A DNA stretch of 64,000 bases from Trochalopteron elliotii. Lineage: Eukaryota > Chordata > Aves > Passeriformes > Leiothrichidae. A program made the position numbers and the translations under genes. The stretch covers positions 186,001 through 250,000 of the forward strand of contig JANPWX010000638.1 of assembly GCA_024734555.1 (NCBI GenBank), in the 5' to 3' direction. This document shows, piece by piece, positions 1-10,064 of the stretch; the stretch's first letter is position 1; the number at the start of each line of letters is the position of its first letter. Under the pieces are notes generated by a model. The model saw only the letters and a list, made by a program, of their open reading frames with translations, made no database searches and was not told the DNA's origin.

Positions 1-607
1 CCAGAGGCTGTGATCCAGTGGAGAACCCGGTGGAGAGAGAGGGCCCCTGCTCCCAGGCTTGAGCAGCCTGTCCTTGGAGGACTGCATCCCGTGGAAGAGT
101 GACCCATGCCACAGCAGTTTTGGGAGGACTGTTTGACCGTGGGAGCGACTCACGTTGCAGCAGTTTTGGGCGGACTGCTGCTTGTGAGAGTGGACCCACC
201 CTGGAGAAGTTCACAGAGAACTGTCTCCTGTGGGAGGGACCCCACAGTCTCACAGGGGAAAGACTCGTCTCCCTGAGCAGCGGAAGATCATCTCGGGTGA
301 TGAACTGACCAAACCCCCATACCCTGTCTCCCTGCCCTGTTGGTGGGAAGGAAGGAGGGGCTGGGGGAAAAAAGTGTTTTAAGGGCTTATTTTACTTCTC
401 ATTATTCTCCTCTGACTCTGTTAGTAATAAATTCACTTTGCAACTTTAAGTTGAGCCTGTTTTGCCCTTGGAGCATTTTCTCCCGGTCCTTATCTCAATT
501 CATGAACCCTTCATTAAATTTTCTCTCCTCTGCCCAGATGTGGCAGGGGAGGGTGAACGAGCAACTTTCATGGGTGCCTGGCATTGGGTCAGTGTCAAAC
601 CATGACA
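1..607 (+). mobile_element. 3' part of an ERVL-type LTR (family D) cut by the window edge
   Basis: The segment ends in CAAACCATGACA and then switches directly to ERVL-like pol sequence at 608, so this is an LTR inserted into element A1. Its last 170 bases match the end of the solo LTR at 12790-13373 almost base for base. A polyadenylation-type AATAAA lies near 427-432. The 5' end and the other target duplication are outside the window. Short open frames here (99-308, 340-660) are incidental. Confidence 0.8.
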
Positions 608-818
608 CCCACTATACTCCAACTGAAAAGGAGATAGTGGCAGCTTATCAAGGGGTCTGAGCCACTTTGGAAGTGATTGGCACTGAAGCACAGCTCCTCC
701 TGGCACCCCAACTCCCAGTGATGGGCTGGATGTTCAAAGGGGGGGGCTCCTCTGCACATCATGCAACTGATGCTACATGGAGTAAGTGGGTCCCACTGAT
801 CACACAGTGAGCTCCAAT
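608..818 (+). pseudogene. ERVL-like pol fragment (A1), RT-RNase H connection
   Basis: Translation gives a piece close to A2 pol around 29280-29490, with TPTEKEIVAAYQGV followed, after a stop at 658-660, by a stretch matching the connection domain (LGWMF, ATWSKW). It is the left-most visible part of a decayed ERVL-like element in plus orientation that continues at 1312, 8150 and 9067 after later insertions. Stops and frame changes make it non-functional. The rest of gag-pol lies outside the window beyond the LTR at 1-607. Confidence 0.75.
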
Positions 819-1311
819 TGATGCCATGATGATTTTTGCCTTTTCTTTTTTATATACCTTTTATGTATTCTCAATATCTTTAGCATGCATACTTGTAATT
901 CTATAAGCCTGATATCTTAACATAGTCCTGGTATTCTACTAGGCCAGAAAACCAAACATCCTAAAGGCCTCACAGTTGAAGGCTGGAAAGCCTTACACTA
1001 TCTTGAAAAACCAAGGCCCCCTCTAGAACATAATCTGCAAACTAAGATTAGGCCCATCTGGGGAGAAATACTTTAAAATAGAGAAATGCCATGCCATTCA
1101 TTTAAACCTCTCATTAAAACATCTTTGTTAGATACACTAATTTACAAAGTCTATAAAATTATATATGTGATCTACCGTGGGTGTGCATTTTGGCGTATTC
1201 CACCTTGATGAATTGTTGCACCATAAAGATCCTTATTAATACCAAGGTAAAAACCCTTTTATCCCTTAACCATGTCTGGCTCTTAATTCTAAGACCAAGG
1301 AAAAGGCATCA
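819..1311 (+). mobile_element. Solo LTR, class I-like family E, inserted in A1 pol
   Basis: The 493-bp segment starts TGATGCC and ends GGCATCA, an inverted terminal pair shared with copies at 13396 and 57385. A1 pol is interrupted here and resumes at 1312. Flanking 4-mers are CAAT and CAGT, one mismatch, consistent with a 4-bp target duplication of the class I type. ATAAAG (1223) followed by a T-rich end suggests plus orientation. Confidence 0.7.
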
Positions 1312-1767
1312 CAGTAAGAAACCCCAGTCATCCAGGAATCTTGGAAGTGATCATGAACGGGCCAGAAGGCAAGGGTTTTATAAAGTCACCAGAGGAGAAG
1401 GTGACGTGCTGAAGAGGCCCCACTATATAATAAATTACAAGAAAGAGAGAAGCAATATGCCTTTTTTACTGTTGAGTCCTTCTGTCTTGTGGGAAAGCAC
1501 TGGAGATGGAAAGCAGCTATATGGAATCTTGCATGACAAGTCACAGAAACTGCTGAAGGGGAGGGTGAGTCAAAGTCAGTTTGCAGAGGTAAAACTCATC
1601 CAGTTGGCCTTAGACATTGCTGAATGAGAGAAATGGCCAATACTTTGTTTCTATACTGATTCATGGATGGTGGCAAATGCCCTGTGGGGGTGGTTGAAGC
1701 AATGGAAGCAGAAAAACTGGCAGCACAGGGGTAAAGCCATCTGGGCTGCTACATTATGGAAAGATAT
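1312..1767 (+). pseudogene. ERVL-like pol fragment (A1), RNase H region
   Basis: The frame open from 1181 to 1627 ends in a stretch matching RNase H of A2 (KLIQLALDIAE). After a TGA the same frame continues with YTDSWMVANALWGWLK and WKDI, the last catalytic-Asp segment of RNase H and the linker to integrase. The element is broken at 1767 by provirus B and resumes at 8150. Stops and a degraded middle show it is dead. Confidence 0.75.
1762..1767. repeat. Target-site duplication of provirus B (left copy)
   Basis: AGATAT immediately precedes TGTCGCC of the first LTR fragment and is repeated at 8144-8149 immediately after the last LTR base. Six bases is the length expected for ERVK-type integration. 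Confidence 0.85.
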
Positions 1768-1916
1768 TGTCGCCCTGATCTTTTTCAGCCTTCTGATGTT
1801 TGCATTTTTGTAGTGGAGTTTCTCACAGATTTTCAGGTAAACAAAGTGATATTTACATTCCTCTATGGAGGAGGGACAATTGATGGACTTCTAGTTTGAC
1901 CAGTGTGGTGGGAGAG
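1768..1916 (+). repeat. 5' LTR fragment of provirus B (U3 only)
   Basis: It aligns with the first 149 bases of the LTRs at 3094 and 7861 with about six substitutions, then changes at GGGAGAG into pol sequence. The remaining LTR, leader, gag, protease and most of pol have been deleted at this junction. Confidence 0.85.
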
Positions 1917-2994
1917 TGGTTGGGTTATTCAGTTTTGAAGGAAGTCAGCAATGCTGCTTTGTTTCATCTGCTGAAGTCCCTGTGGTGTGCCATTCAGGCC
2001 CAGGTTCATCCATACTACATTCTGCATGTGAGGAGTCATACCAATTTGCCAGGGTTTGTAGCGGAAGGTAACGTAAGGGCTGACAAGTTGGCTAACCCAG
2101 CGTGGGTGGCACCTCGTCCTGATACACTTGCGCAGGCCAAGGCATCGCATGGGTTTTTCCATCAGAACGCACATACCTTGCAGAAGCAGTTTCAGTTGGC
2201 GCCAACTGAGGCCCGTGACATTGTCGAGTTGTGTGACGACTGTCACGCACTTGCTGCGCCTTTGCCGGCAAGGGTGAACCCCAGAGGCCTTAGGGCCTTG
2301 GAGCTTTGTCAGACTGATGTCACCCAAGTTGCCGAGTTTGGCCGGCTCAAGTATGTGCATCTCACTGTCAACACCTTCTCCTCTGCGATGTGGGCTTGCC
2401 CACTGGAGGCAGGCCTTTGCCATCCTAGGCATACCTTCTACTGTGAAGACCGACAATGGTCCTGCTTACGGCTTGCAGAAAGTGCGGCAGTTCATGCAGT
2501 TGTGGAGTGTGTCACACAAATTTGGCATTCCCTCATTCCCCGACTGGTCAAGCTATTGTAGAACACGCTCATGGTACTCTAAAATGGGTTCTTCAAAAAC
2601 AAAAACGGAATGCAGGGTGAAACCCCACACAGTCGGTTGGCAAAAGCTTTGTATACAATCAATCACCGTACGGTGCTGCAGAATTCTAATAATCCTGTCA
2701 TTTTGAACCATCACCTTTCGTTACAGGCTTCGGACTAGACACATCAGCCTGGAGCGAAGGTTCGGGTGCAGAATTTAGTCACCAAACAGTGGAAAGGTCC
2801 CTATGACCTTATCGCTTCAGGTCGTGGGTATGCATGTGTATCCACAGATACTGGGGTACGCTGGGTACCTGTGAAGTGTGTTCGTTCTGACCTGCGACTG
2901 CAAAGGCAAAATCCGGCCGATGGGCAAGCTGGAGACCGTGACCAAAATGAAAGCCATCAAGTGGATGAATCATCCATCGAGTGATGGCTCAGAT
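1917..2994 (+). pseudogene. Provirus B pol 3' end: RNase H tail and integrase
   Basis: The first frame (to about 2380) shows an RNase H tail with IRSH-like and GNVRADKLA segments, then an integrase zinc-binding part (FFHQNAHTL, CDDC) and the first catalytic Asp in LCQTDVTQV. The reading then shifts to the next frame, with VKTDNGPAY carrying the second catalytic Asp, and shifts again to end at 2982-2984 after an SH3-like end (GRGYACVSTDTGVRWVPV). The domain order matches the intact integrase of provirus C. It is broken by two frameshifts. Confidence 0.8.
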
Positions 2995-3093
2995 GCAGAC
3001 AACGTGAGTGATCACTCCGATGGTCCCTCTACAAGCAGACACTGAACAATGTTCATTTTTCTTTTTCTTTTTTTAAACGGAACAAGGGTGAGA

Positions 3094-3375
3094 TGTCACC
3101 CTGATCTTTTTCAGCCTTCTGATGTTTGCATTCTTGTAGTGGAGTTTCTCACAGATTTTCAAGTAAACAAAGTGATACTTACAATCCTCTATGGAAGAGG
3201 GACAATTGATGGACTTCTAGTTTGACCAGTGTGGTGGGAGAGGTGTCAACCTCATTGTCCAATCCCTGGTCATTGTCCAAAATCTATATAAATCGAAGTA
3301 GGAAAATAAACTTCCCTCTTTTTGCCCTGATGACTGACTGCGTGCAAGTCATTCTTTTCGTGTCCTATAGCAACA
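3094..3375 (+). repeat. Middle LTR of provirus B
   Basis: The 282-bp LTR runs from TGTCACC to AGCAACA, with TATATAAA near 3283 and AATAAAC near 3305. It is preceded by a purine tract and followed by a primer-binding site, so it acted as the 3' LTR of the left unit and the 5' LTR of the right unit. It differs from the LTR at 7861 at only two bases before the poly(A) region, but at about ten in the last 50 bases. Confidence 0.9.
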
Positions 3376-3377
3376 TC

Positions 3378-3395
3378 TGGTGACCCCAAAGTGGA
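3378..3395 (+). other. Primer-binding site of provirus B, tRNA-Trp-like
   Basis: TGGTGACCCC followed by AAAGTGGA lies two bases after the LTR. The first ten bases fit the tryptophan-tRNA type of site used by avian alpharetroviruses; the rest differs. It fixes the 5' side of the right-hand unit. Confidence 0.65.
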
Positions 3396-3496
3396 ACTGC
3401 AGTCTGCTGATCGTTGGGTAGGTGCTGTGATCCCCCCGAGCTAACGAGGCTGGCTGTGAGCCGGCCCGTCAGGGTTTGTCTGTAGCCTTTGTAAAA

Positions 3497-4570
3497 ATGA
3501 TAGTTCCTGCGTTCTCCGCAGAAGATGCATTGGTCCTGGACCTTTGGTCGGACCTGCTGGAGAGGAAGCAACCTTCCGTCTCTGGGGATGATTTTCAGCG
3601 TTTGTATTTTTATGGAAAGGACCAAGGTTTCTTTCCCACTGCTGAGAGAGCATTGTCTAAGGAAGCTTGGGGCCAGTTGGGTGATCATTTGCTTCAGATT
3701 TTGTCTGCAGGCTATGATGCAGACATGCTGGAGTTGGTGATATTCTGGAAACGGTGTGACATGGTGTTACAGAGCTATGGGTCCTCATCTGAGGTTTCTG
3801 CAGATGCCTGTAGTTCTCTGGGGTACCTCTCCAGCCTGGACGGTGAGGCTGAGTGGGAGGATGGAGCTTTCTGGGACGCCGATGTGTCGGAAGCCGAGGC
3901 GGATCTCGGGTTTGAGCATGCGGCAGAGCCCTCCCCTCCCCCTCAAGCCGCTGCGCTGGGGGATGTTTCTGTCCTGGATCATGGGTTTGGTTCCCCGGGG
4001 GTGGATTGGGCTCCCAGCCAGCTGGTCCCAGCTGACTGGCAGATGGGCGGGGAGCTGTGGGCTTCTGGGGGTCCCGTGGAGCCGGCTGTGCCGGACCCGC
4101 CCTTCCCTGCACCCAGGAGGCAGAGGAGCGGGGGGGGGGGGAGCTGCCCTCCCTCTGCGCCTTCCCGACGCTGGGGGGGTGTGGGGAGTCACTGGCTCAG
4201 CCCACGCCTCTGCTGGAGCCTGATTCTGTGACAACATACTGTCCCCATTGCGGCATTGCCACGAAATACCCACTTGGGACGGCGGGTGCAGAGTTGGGTC
4301 CGCCCGGTGGTGGAGTGGCGGCCGATTCGGCGCCGGGGTTGGCCGCACCTGGCTCTGCATCACCCGCCGCGCCTGCAAAGGCGGCGGAAGCCCCAGAGGG
4401 CGGGGTTCTGCTTGATCTTCTATCGAACCCGGTCCCAGTGGGCGGGCTGCCCGTCCCGCTCCTCACGGAGCGGGCGGTGCCTGCTGTGGGCTTCCACGTC
4501 ACGGGCGGGACCGGCTTACTGGGACCGAGAGATGAAACTAACATCTACCATCACAAGTTTTTTCATCTTT
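3497..4570 (+). pseudogene. Provirus B gag, N-terminal half, frameshifted
   Basis: The first ATG of the long frame is at 3497 (MIVPAFSAEDAL). It opens a helical matrix-like region of about 100 residues and then an acidic, proline-rich linker (DGEAEWEDGAFWDADVSEAE). It lies about 100 bases after the primer-binding site, as expected for gag. A run of G at 4131-4141 marks a change of frame, after which GC-rich Ala/Pro/Gly coding continues to about 4590. I could not find a major homology region or zinc knuckles, so capsid and nucleocapsid are missing or unrecognisable. Matrix identity is inferred from position. Confidence 0.6.
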
Positions 4571-5549
4571 CATGGGAGGGAGTTTTATAAGAGCTACAAG
4601 CGGCTGGTCTGCCTGCAAAAATGGCCATTCTGGGGACTCTTACCAACTCTCCCAACACGTTTGCTGCAACTTATGGACAGTAAAGCTACTTATGGACAAT
4701 TATGGATGATTTGCATGCAGAGTGTCGGCGTCCTAAATCAGTGGTCCACCCTCCTGTGAACCCCCACGTTTTTCAGTTGCTGTGAAGCTGCCTGTATCTT
4801 TCCTTACCTTTGTTCCTAAGAGCGTGGAAAGGAGTGAAAACTGCCAGAATGGCACGGAGCTGCTACCGTCTCTCTGTCACCCTGCCCGTCTGCCACCCCA
4901 TCCCCCTTTCCTGAAGGCAGGACAAGGTTGGAAACCGTCCAGAAGTGACGCGGGTGCGCTACCGTCCTCCGGCCATCCTGTGTCCTCCTTTGCCCCCTGT
5001 CTTTCCATATCCCCCATTCCCTGTCCGGGAAGGTGATGGCCGCGCCATCCCGGGTGCTCCTTCTAAAAAATGGCGCTTACCACGTGGTTTTCGAGATCCC
5101 CTCTTTCCTGACAAAGTCCTTCTTTTCCAATCCTGTGCCTGCCCTTCCCCCCACCGACCTCTCCCTTTCCTGCCGTGGCTGCAGCTGGCTCTGCCCCAAG
5201 CCAGCACGGCAGGGTGGCAAGGCGGGGCTGGTCAGCCCAAGAGAGGGCTTGGCCCTGCTGTGCCCTGCAACTGTCCCCGTATGGGCCTGCATGGCAGAGA
5301 TGGCGTGGTGGAGCTGGGCAGCCTCAGAGAGGGCTGGGCCCTGCAGTGTGCTGCGAGTTCTACCACTGCCGCTTTCACTGTTCCTCGCTTCACAGTCATC
5401 GTCATCAATCCAACAGAGTAACACCTGCAACACCAGTACTAAAGCCGAGACCAAACACTAAGAACTGTACCCCTCGTGAAAGAGGAGATCAAGAAGCTGT
5501 ATCCCTTCTGGTCAGAAGATCAAAAACCAAAGGAGACTGAACTATTAGC
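4571..5549 (+). other. Unassigned GC-rich internal segment of provirus B
   Basis: Several frames are open over 80-160 codons because of high GC, but none shows a retroviral motif. Position between gag and protease suggests degraded gag or a foreign insertion. Confidence 0.4.
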
Positions 5550-5990
5550 TCATTAAGTGAAAATGCATTCATTTAATTCAATATCATAATTTCTGTTACC
5601 TTATCCTCTGTAAGTCTCAAATGCCTTTCTATTGCTTGTTAATTCAGCTTAAAAATGTTCATCTTAGTTTTGTAAACCAATAAGTCATATTCCTGAGAAT
5701 CCCTTTATTTATTATGAGTTATTCAACACACCTTTTAACCAATTTATAAACGGAGGAGTTGTGGAATCCTCCCATTTCGAAGAAGCTGAAATCTGATCTT
5801 ACTCTCCTTATGTTATCTCCTCCCTTGACCCAAACCCTAAGACTCCTCCCCTGCAATACCTGATAAAACCCTACCACCCTGCCCCTGCTCTCCCTTTTTG
5901 CCTTCTCCTCCCTCCCCGGCTCGGGGAGGGGGGAAATACAATGGACTCTCGTGCTTAACAAAACAGAGACTTGTTTCGTCTGTTTCCCTG
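5550..5990 (+). mobile_element. Possible LTR-like insertion between gag and protease of B
   Basis: The base composition changes to AT-rich, then shows a GATAAAA box (about 5861), a pyrimidine-rich stretch, a GC stem near 5915 and an LTR-R/U5-like sequence ending near the start of the protease. No target duplication was found, so the boundaries and the call are tentative. Confidence 0.3.
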
Positions 5991-6349
5991 CCGGCAGCTG
6001 TACCTCCCTGGACACAATGATCACTGTAGCCACGGGGTGCTACACAACACTGCCAGAGATCTGCCTCCGTGGGCTTCTTGACAGCAGCGTGGACATCACA
6101 ATTCTCTCCCTTTCCGTTTGGCCCCCAGAGTGGCCCTTGGATCAGGCACGCACGTCTGTCGTGGGATTGGGAGGAAGGGCGCAATGCTACGTGAGCAAGC
6201 AGCCTGTGGTGATCACAAACCCAGAGGGACAGACGGCCATGGTTTGGCCTCATGTCACTGAAACTATGGCCAATCTCTGGGGAGGGATGTTCTGGCCATG
6301 TGGGGGGGTGCCCATCGGGATGGATTTTTGGTGGGGGCCACTGCGATGA
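5951..6349 (+). pseudogene. Provirus B protease remnant
   Basis: The frame contains GLLDSSVDITILS followed by WPPEWPLDQARTSVVGLGG. These match the protease of provirus C (LLDMGSNVSILN, then WPSEWPLQTPSNHIIGVGG). The catalytic D-[ST]-G triplet reads D-S-S here, so the enzyme is expected to be dead. The start of the real protease domain is probably near 6010; upstream residues come from the possible LTR. The next pol frame is offset, as in viruses that frameshift between pro and pol. Confidence 0.7.
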
Positions 6350-7776
6350 AGGGTGCAGAGTGCCCTATGCCTCCTATACGGTGGCTGGTGGACAAACCCA
6401 TCTGGGAGAATCAGTGGCCCCTCCCTCAAGACAAACTAGTCGCCCTTTGTAACTTGGTTCAGGAGCAATTGGACCAGGGACATCTGGAGCCTTCTACCAG
6501 TCCCTGGAACACTCCTGTCTTTTGCATCAAAAAGAAATCTGGGAAATGGAGGTTGTTACAAGACCTCTGGAAAGTCAGTGCTGTGATGGAAAGCATGGGG
6601 ACGTTGCAGGCTGGTATGCCGTTGCCCACCATGCTTCCCACAGATTGGCTGGTCCTCATCGTGGAACTGAAGGATTGTTCCTTTACAATTCCTTTGCATC
6701 CCGATGACAGACCAAAATTTGCCTTCTCAGTGCCAGCAATCAACAATACTGAGCCCACACAGCAATATCAATGGAGGGTTCTTCCCCAGGGCTGTCGCAA
6801 CTCCCCAGCCATATGCCAATGGTATGTGACCCAAGCCTTGTCTGGAGTTTGCAAGCAGTTTCCTGGTGCTCATTTCTATCACTATACGGATGACATATTG
6901 GTGCCTGCGTCCACCCAGGATGAGTTGCTGAGGATACAGCCTCAGTTGCTCGATGCTTTGCATTCTCATGGGCTGCAGGTGACTCCAGAAAAGGTTCAGC
7001 AACAACCTCCTTGGAAATATTTGGGGGTCAAAATTTTGGAATGAACGGTCCAACACCAAGAGGTGCAGTTTGTGCATTCGGTGAAGACACTGAATGATGC
7101 CCAGAAATTGGTGGGTGTCATCACCTGGTTGCATCTGTATTTGGGACTGACCACAGCACAACTGTCTCCACTGTATGATTTGTTAAAGGGAGACTCTGAT
7201 TTGAAGTCGCCTCGCACATTGACCCCTGAGGCACATCAGATGCTGGAGGAGGTTCAGCAAGCTCTTTCTGCTCGCCGAGTCTATTGCATTGACCCCTCCG
7301 TTGATGTCACTGTTTTCATCACCACTCCAGATTTGCATTCCACAGGCATAATTGGCCAATGGAGTGTCAAATGGTCCGATTCCTTGCACAACTTGGAATG
7401 GGTCTTCCTGCCCCATCAGCTGTAGAAGACAGCAACCGCATTGTTTGAGATGATCGTTCGTTTGATAATCAAATGCCGGCAACCGTGTTTGCAATTGGTG
7501 GGAGGAGATCCCGCAAAGATCATACTCCCAGTACAGTGGGAGGACTTTGACTGGGGCTTTGCAAACAGTATTTCTCTGCAAAGTGCTCTGGAAAACTTTT
7601 CAGGGCAGATCACTTATCATCTGCCCAGCCACAAGCTACTGCAGGTGGCGAAATTAACTAATTTTTCTTTGCGGCCCAAAAATAGTTGGGAGCAGGTGCA
7701 AGGACCCACCGTCTTTGCTGACGGTTCAGGAACAACAGGGAAGGCCATTGTTACTTGGCGGGATGGATCTGAGTAG
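6345..7776 (+). pseudogene. Provirus B pol: reverse transcriptase and start of RNase H
   Basis: One frame runs through the whole segment with two stops, TGA at 7042-7044 and TAG at 7423-7425. Visible RT features are SPWNTPVFCIKKKSGKWRLL, the first catalytic Asp region (VELKDCSFTIPLHP), LPQGCRNSPAICQ and YTDD in HYTDDILV. The thumb and connection follow, then FADGSG, the first RNase H Asp. At about 7776 the sequence jumps to the 3' untranslated region (GGTCCCTCTACAAGCAGAC, also at 3021), so the rest of RNase H and integrase is deleted. This is the part kept by the left unit. Confidence 0.85.
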
Positions 7777-7860
7777 CAGATGGTCCCTCTACAAGCAGAC
7801 ACTGAACATTGTTCATTTTTCTTTTTTCTTTTTCTTTTTTTAAACGGAACAAGGGTGAGA

Positions 7861-8143
7861 TGTCACCCTGATCTTTTTCAGCCTTCTGATGTTTGCATTC
7901 TTGTAGTGGAGTTTCTCACAGATTTTCAGGTAAACAAAGTGATACTTACAATCCTCTGTGGAAGAGGGACAATTGATGGACTTCTAGTTTGACCAGTGTG
8001 GTGGGAGAGGTGTCAACCTCATTGTCCAATCCCTGGTCATTGTCCAAAATCTATATAAATCGAAGTAGGAAAATAAACTTCCCTCTTTTTGCCCTGACGA
8101 CCTGACTGCATGCGTGTTGTTCTTTTTGTGTCCTATGGCGACA
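7861..8143 (+). repeat. 3' LTR of provirus B
   Basis: The 283-bp LTR runs from TGTCACC to GGCGACA, preceded by a T-rich stretch and AACAAGGGTGAGA. TATATAAA and AATAAAC occur as in the middle copy. It is followed by the right target duplication AGATAT (8144-8149). Confidence 0.9.
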
Positions 8144-8762
8144 AGATATTGCTGCCCAGGTGGAGAACCTGGTTGTGAAGGTACATCACATAGATGCTCA
8201 TGTACCCAAGAGTTGGGCCTCTGAAGAACATCAGAACCAGCAGGTGGATCAGGCTGCTGGGACTGAAGTGGCTCAGGTGGATCTGGATTGGCAACTGTAA
8301 AACCAGCACAGCAACATAAGGATGAATTATTTCTAGCTCAGTGGGCCCATGACAACTCAGGCTATCAAGGAAGAGATGCAACATATAGATGGGCTTGTGA
8401 TCGAGTGGTGGACTTGGCCATGGACACTATTGCACAGGTTATCCAGGTATGTGAAACATGCTGCAATCAAGCAGGGCCAAGCATTTAAAGCCTCTCTGCT
8501 ATGGAGGATGATGGCTGAAACATAAATATGGGGAGGCCTGGCAGATTGACTTTATCATGCTCCCACAAACCCACCAAGGCAAGGGCCATGTGCTTCCAAT
8601 GGTGGAAGCAACCACAAGATGGCTGGAAACATACCCTGTGCCCCATGGCACTGCTCAGAACAGTATCCTGGGCCTTGGAAAGCAAGTCTTATGGGAACAC
8701 GGTACTCCAGAAAGAATTGAATCAGACAATGGAACTCATTTCCAAAATACCCTCATAGACAC
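8144..8762 (+). pseudogene. ERVL-like pol fragment (A1), integrase N-terminal and core
   Basis: Translation resumes A1 pol after provirus B: IDAHVPKSWASEEHQNQQVDQAAG, then WAHDNSGYQGRDATYRWACD (zinc-binding region), then a core part with GEAWQID, TTRWLETYPVPHGTAQNSILGL and ESDNGTHF. It is collinear with A2 29950-30545. Frame changes near 8300 and 8480 break it. It ends at 8762 where another LTR was inserted. Confidence 0.8.
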
Positions 8763-9061
8763 TGTCGCAATAGGACACGAAATAAAGATGCTTGACTCCA
8801 GTCAGAAGGCAGTAGAAATCAGAAGGCTTTATTTACAGTTCATTCAGCCCTTTTATAACACACTGTGCTAAAAGGCACATTATTGGTCCATAGGACTGAC
8901 ACCTCTCCCATTGGCTAAGTAACAGAAATAGCAAACAACACCTGTTGGTATGGGAAAGGAATATTGTTTACACAAGGTTGTTTTGGGAAAAAGAAAACTG
9001 TTGAAAAGTTTCCCTTGGGAAGAGCTAGCAATTCTCAGGCTCAGAAAATATCGTGTCTACA
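8763..9061 (-). mobile_element. Solo LTR, family L, in A1 integrase
   Basis: The 299-bp insert starts TGTCGCAATAGG and ends GTCTACA, flanked by GACAC on both sides (8758-8762 and 9062-9066). Read on the minus strand it has an AATAAAG signal, and its end (CGTGTCCTATTGCGACA) resembles the end of the provirus B LTR. A relative sits at 46156-46492, also inside an ERVL integrase. Confidence 0.85.
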
Positions 9062-9572
9062 GACACCTGGGCCAAAGAACATGGCACTGAGTGGGTGTAT
9101 CACATTCCCTATCACATACCAACCTCTGGAAAGACTGAATGATGCAAATGATGGTTAAAGACTACACTGAGAGGAATGGGTGGTAGAACCTTCAAACACT
9201 GGGATACATACTGAGCAAAGACTACCTGGTTAATCAACACCAAAGGTATCTGAACCCAACTCACTTTTGATTGTCACATTAATGAAGAATGACCTTTGAT
9301 GAAACCAGACAAGCACAGCAGTGATGGAATCAGAAAAGCTTCAGCATGCAACAATCCAACAACACATACCATCTTTCCTACCCTGGAAGACTTTTATGAC
9401 AGATGTAGCCCAAGGTCATGGACTAAATGAAGGTAACGAACTTTTATAGCAATGGCCCATAGACTGAGGGAATGATACCTGTGTATATATATCAAAAGAG
9501 AGGAAAGGTGATGATGTAGTGGAAAGCATGGACCCAGCATGACATAAATGGTATAGATTAAGGGGTGGTTAC
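9062..9572 (+). pseudogene. ERVL-like pol fragment (A1), integrase C-terminal end and 3' region
   Basis: CTGGGCCAAAGAACATGGC onward continues the integrase core (WAKEHGTEWVYHIPYH). The sequence then decays with many stops through a part corresponding to the LVNT-type end of A2. From about 9300 it is not alignable by eye. It ends at a purine stretch (AAGGGGTGG) before TGTCCTAG at 9573. Confidence 0.6.
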
Positions 9573-10064
9573 TGTCCTAGTTTTAGCTGGGATACAGTTT
9601 AAATATACACAACCATTACAATCTGAACTAGAACAAAGGTTTACATCACCTGCCAAAGTGCACCTTTATTTGTGAGGCTCTTATACTGGATCATTTCACA
9701 GATGTTGTTCAGAGAGCAGCTATGCTAACAGTCAAATATATGACAGATATAGCCAGACTATATCTGCATAGATGATTTGGCTTAACAGATACTGGCTCGG
9801 CCAGCCTAGCTCGAAGTAGACACAGCAAGGATAGGTTGGATTCAAACCCAGTCAAAAGACCTCAACCAACCCCTGTGAAGCACAAATACACCCATATCAT
9901 TGGCCAGTGAACCAGGCGGAGTTAAGATCCTTGGCCAATCATGTCTGTCAGTGCAGGAAATTTGAAAACCCTATAAAAGGGGCTGCCAGACAATAAACGG
10001 GGCTTTTGCCACATGATCCTCAGCGTGTGTATGTTGCATCCCTGTCTCCGACTCAACAGCAACA
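9573..10064 (+). mobile_element. Probable 3' LTR region of A1
   Basis: TGTCCTAG follows an AAGGGGTGG purine stretch, as at the A2 3' LTR. Near the other end are CTATAAAAGG (about 9970), AATAAACGGGG (about 9993) and a terminal CAGCAACA, all LTR-like. The middle does not match the A2 LTR, so this may be one divergent LTR or two overlapping LTR pieces. Confidence 0.45.

Larger units (their letters stand above)
1768..8143 (+). mobile_element. Rearranged ERVK-like provirus B, three LTR copies, inserted in A1
   Basis: The insertion is bounded by AGATAT on both sides, begins TGTCGCC and ends GGCGACA. Inside, in order, are a 149-bp LTR fragment, the integrase end of pol, a complete LTR, a primer-binding site, gag, a segment of unclear origin, protease, reverse transcriptase with the start of RNase H, and a final LTR. 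The first unit keeps only the 3' end of pol and the second lacks exactly that part, so the two halves are complementary and share the middle LTR. No env was recognised. All frames carry stops or shifts. Confidence 0.8.

Noticed and set aside
4945..5540. Overlapping frames of 120-158 codons in GC-rich sequence of provirus B
   Set aside because: All frames are open because of base composition; no retroviral or host motif could be read.
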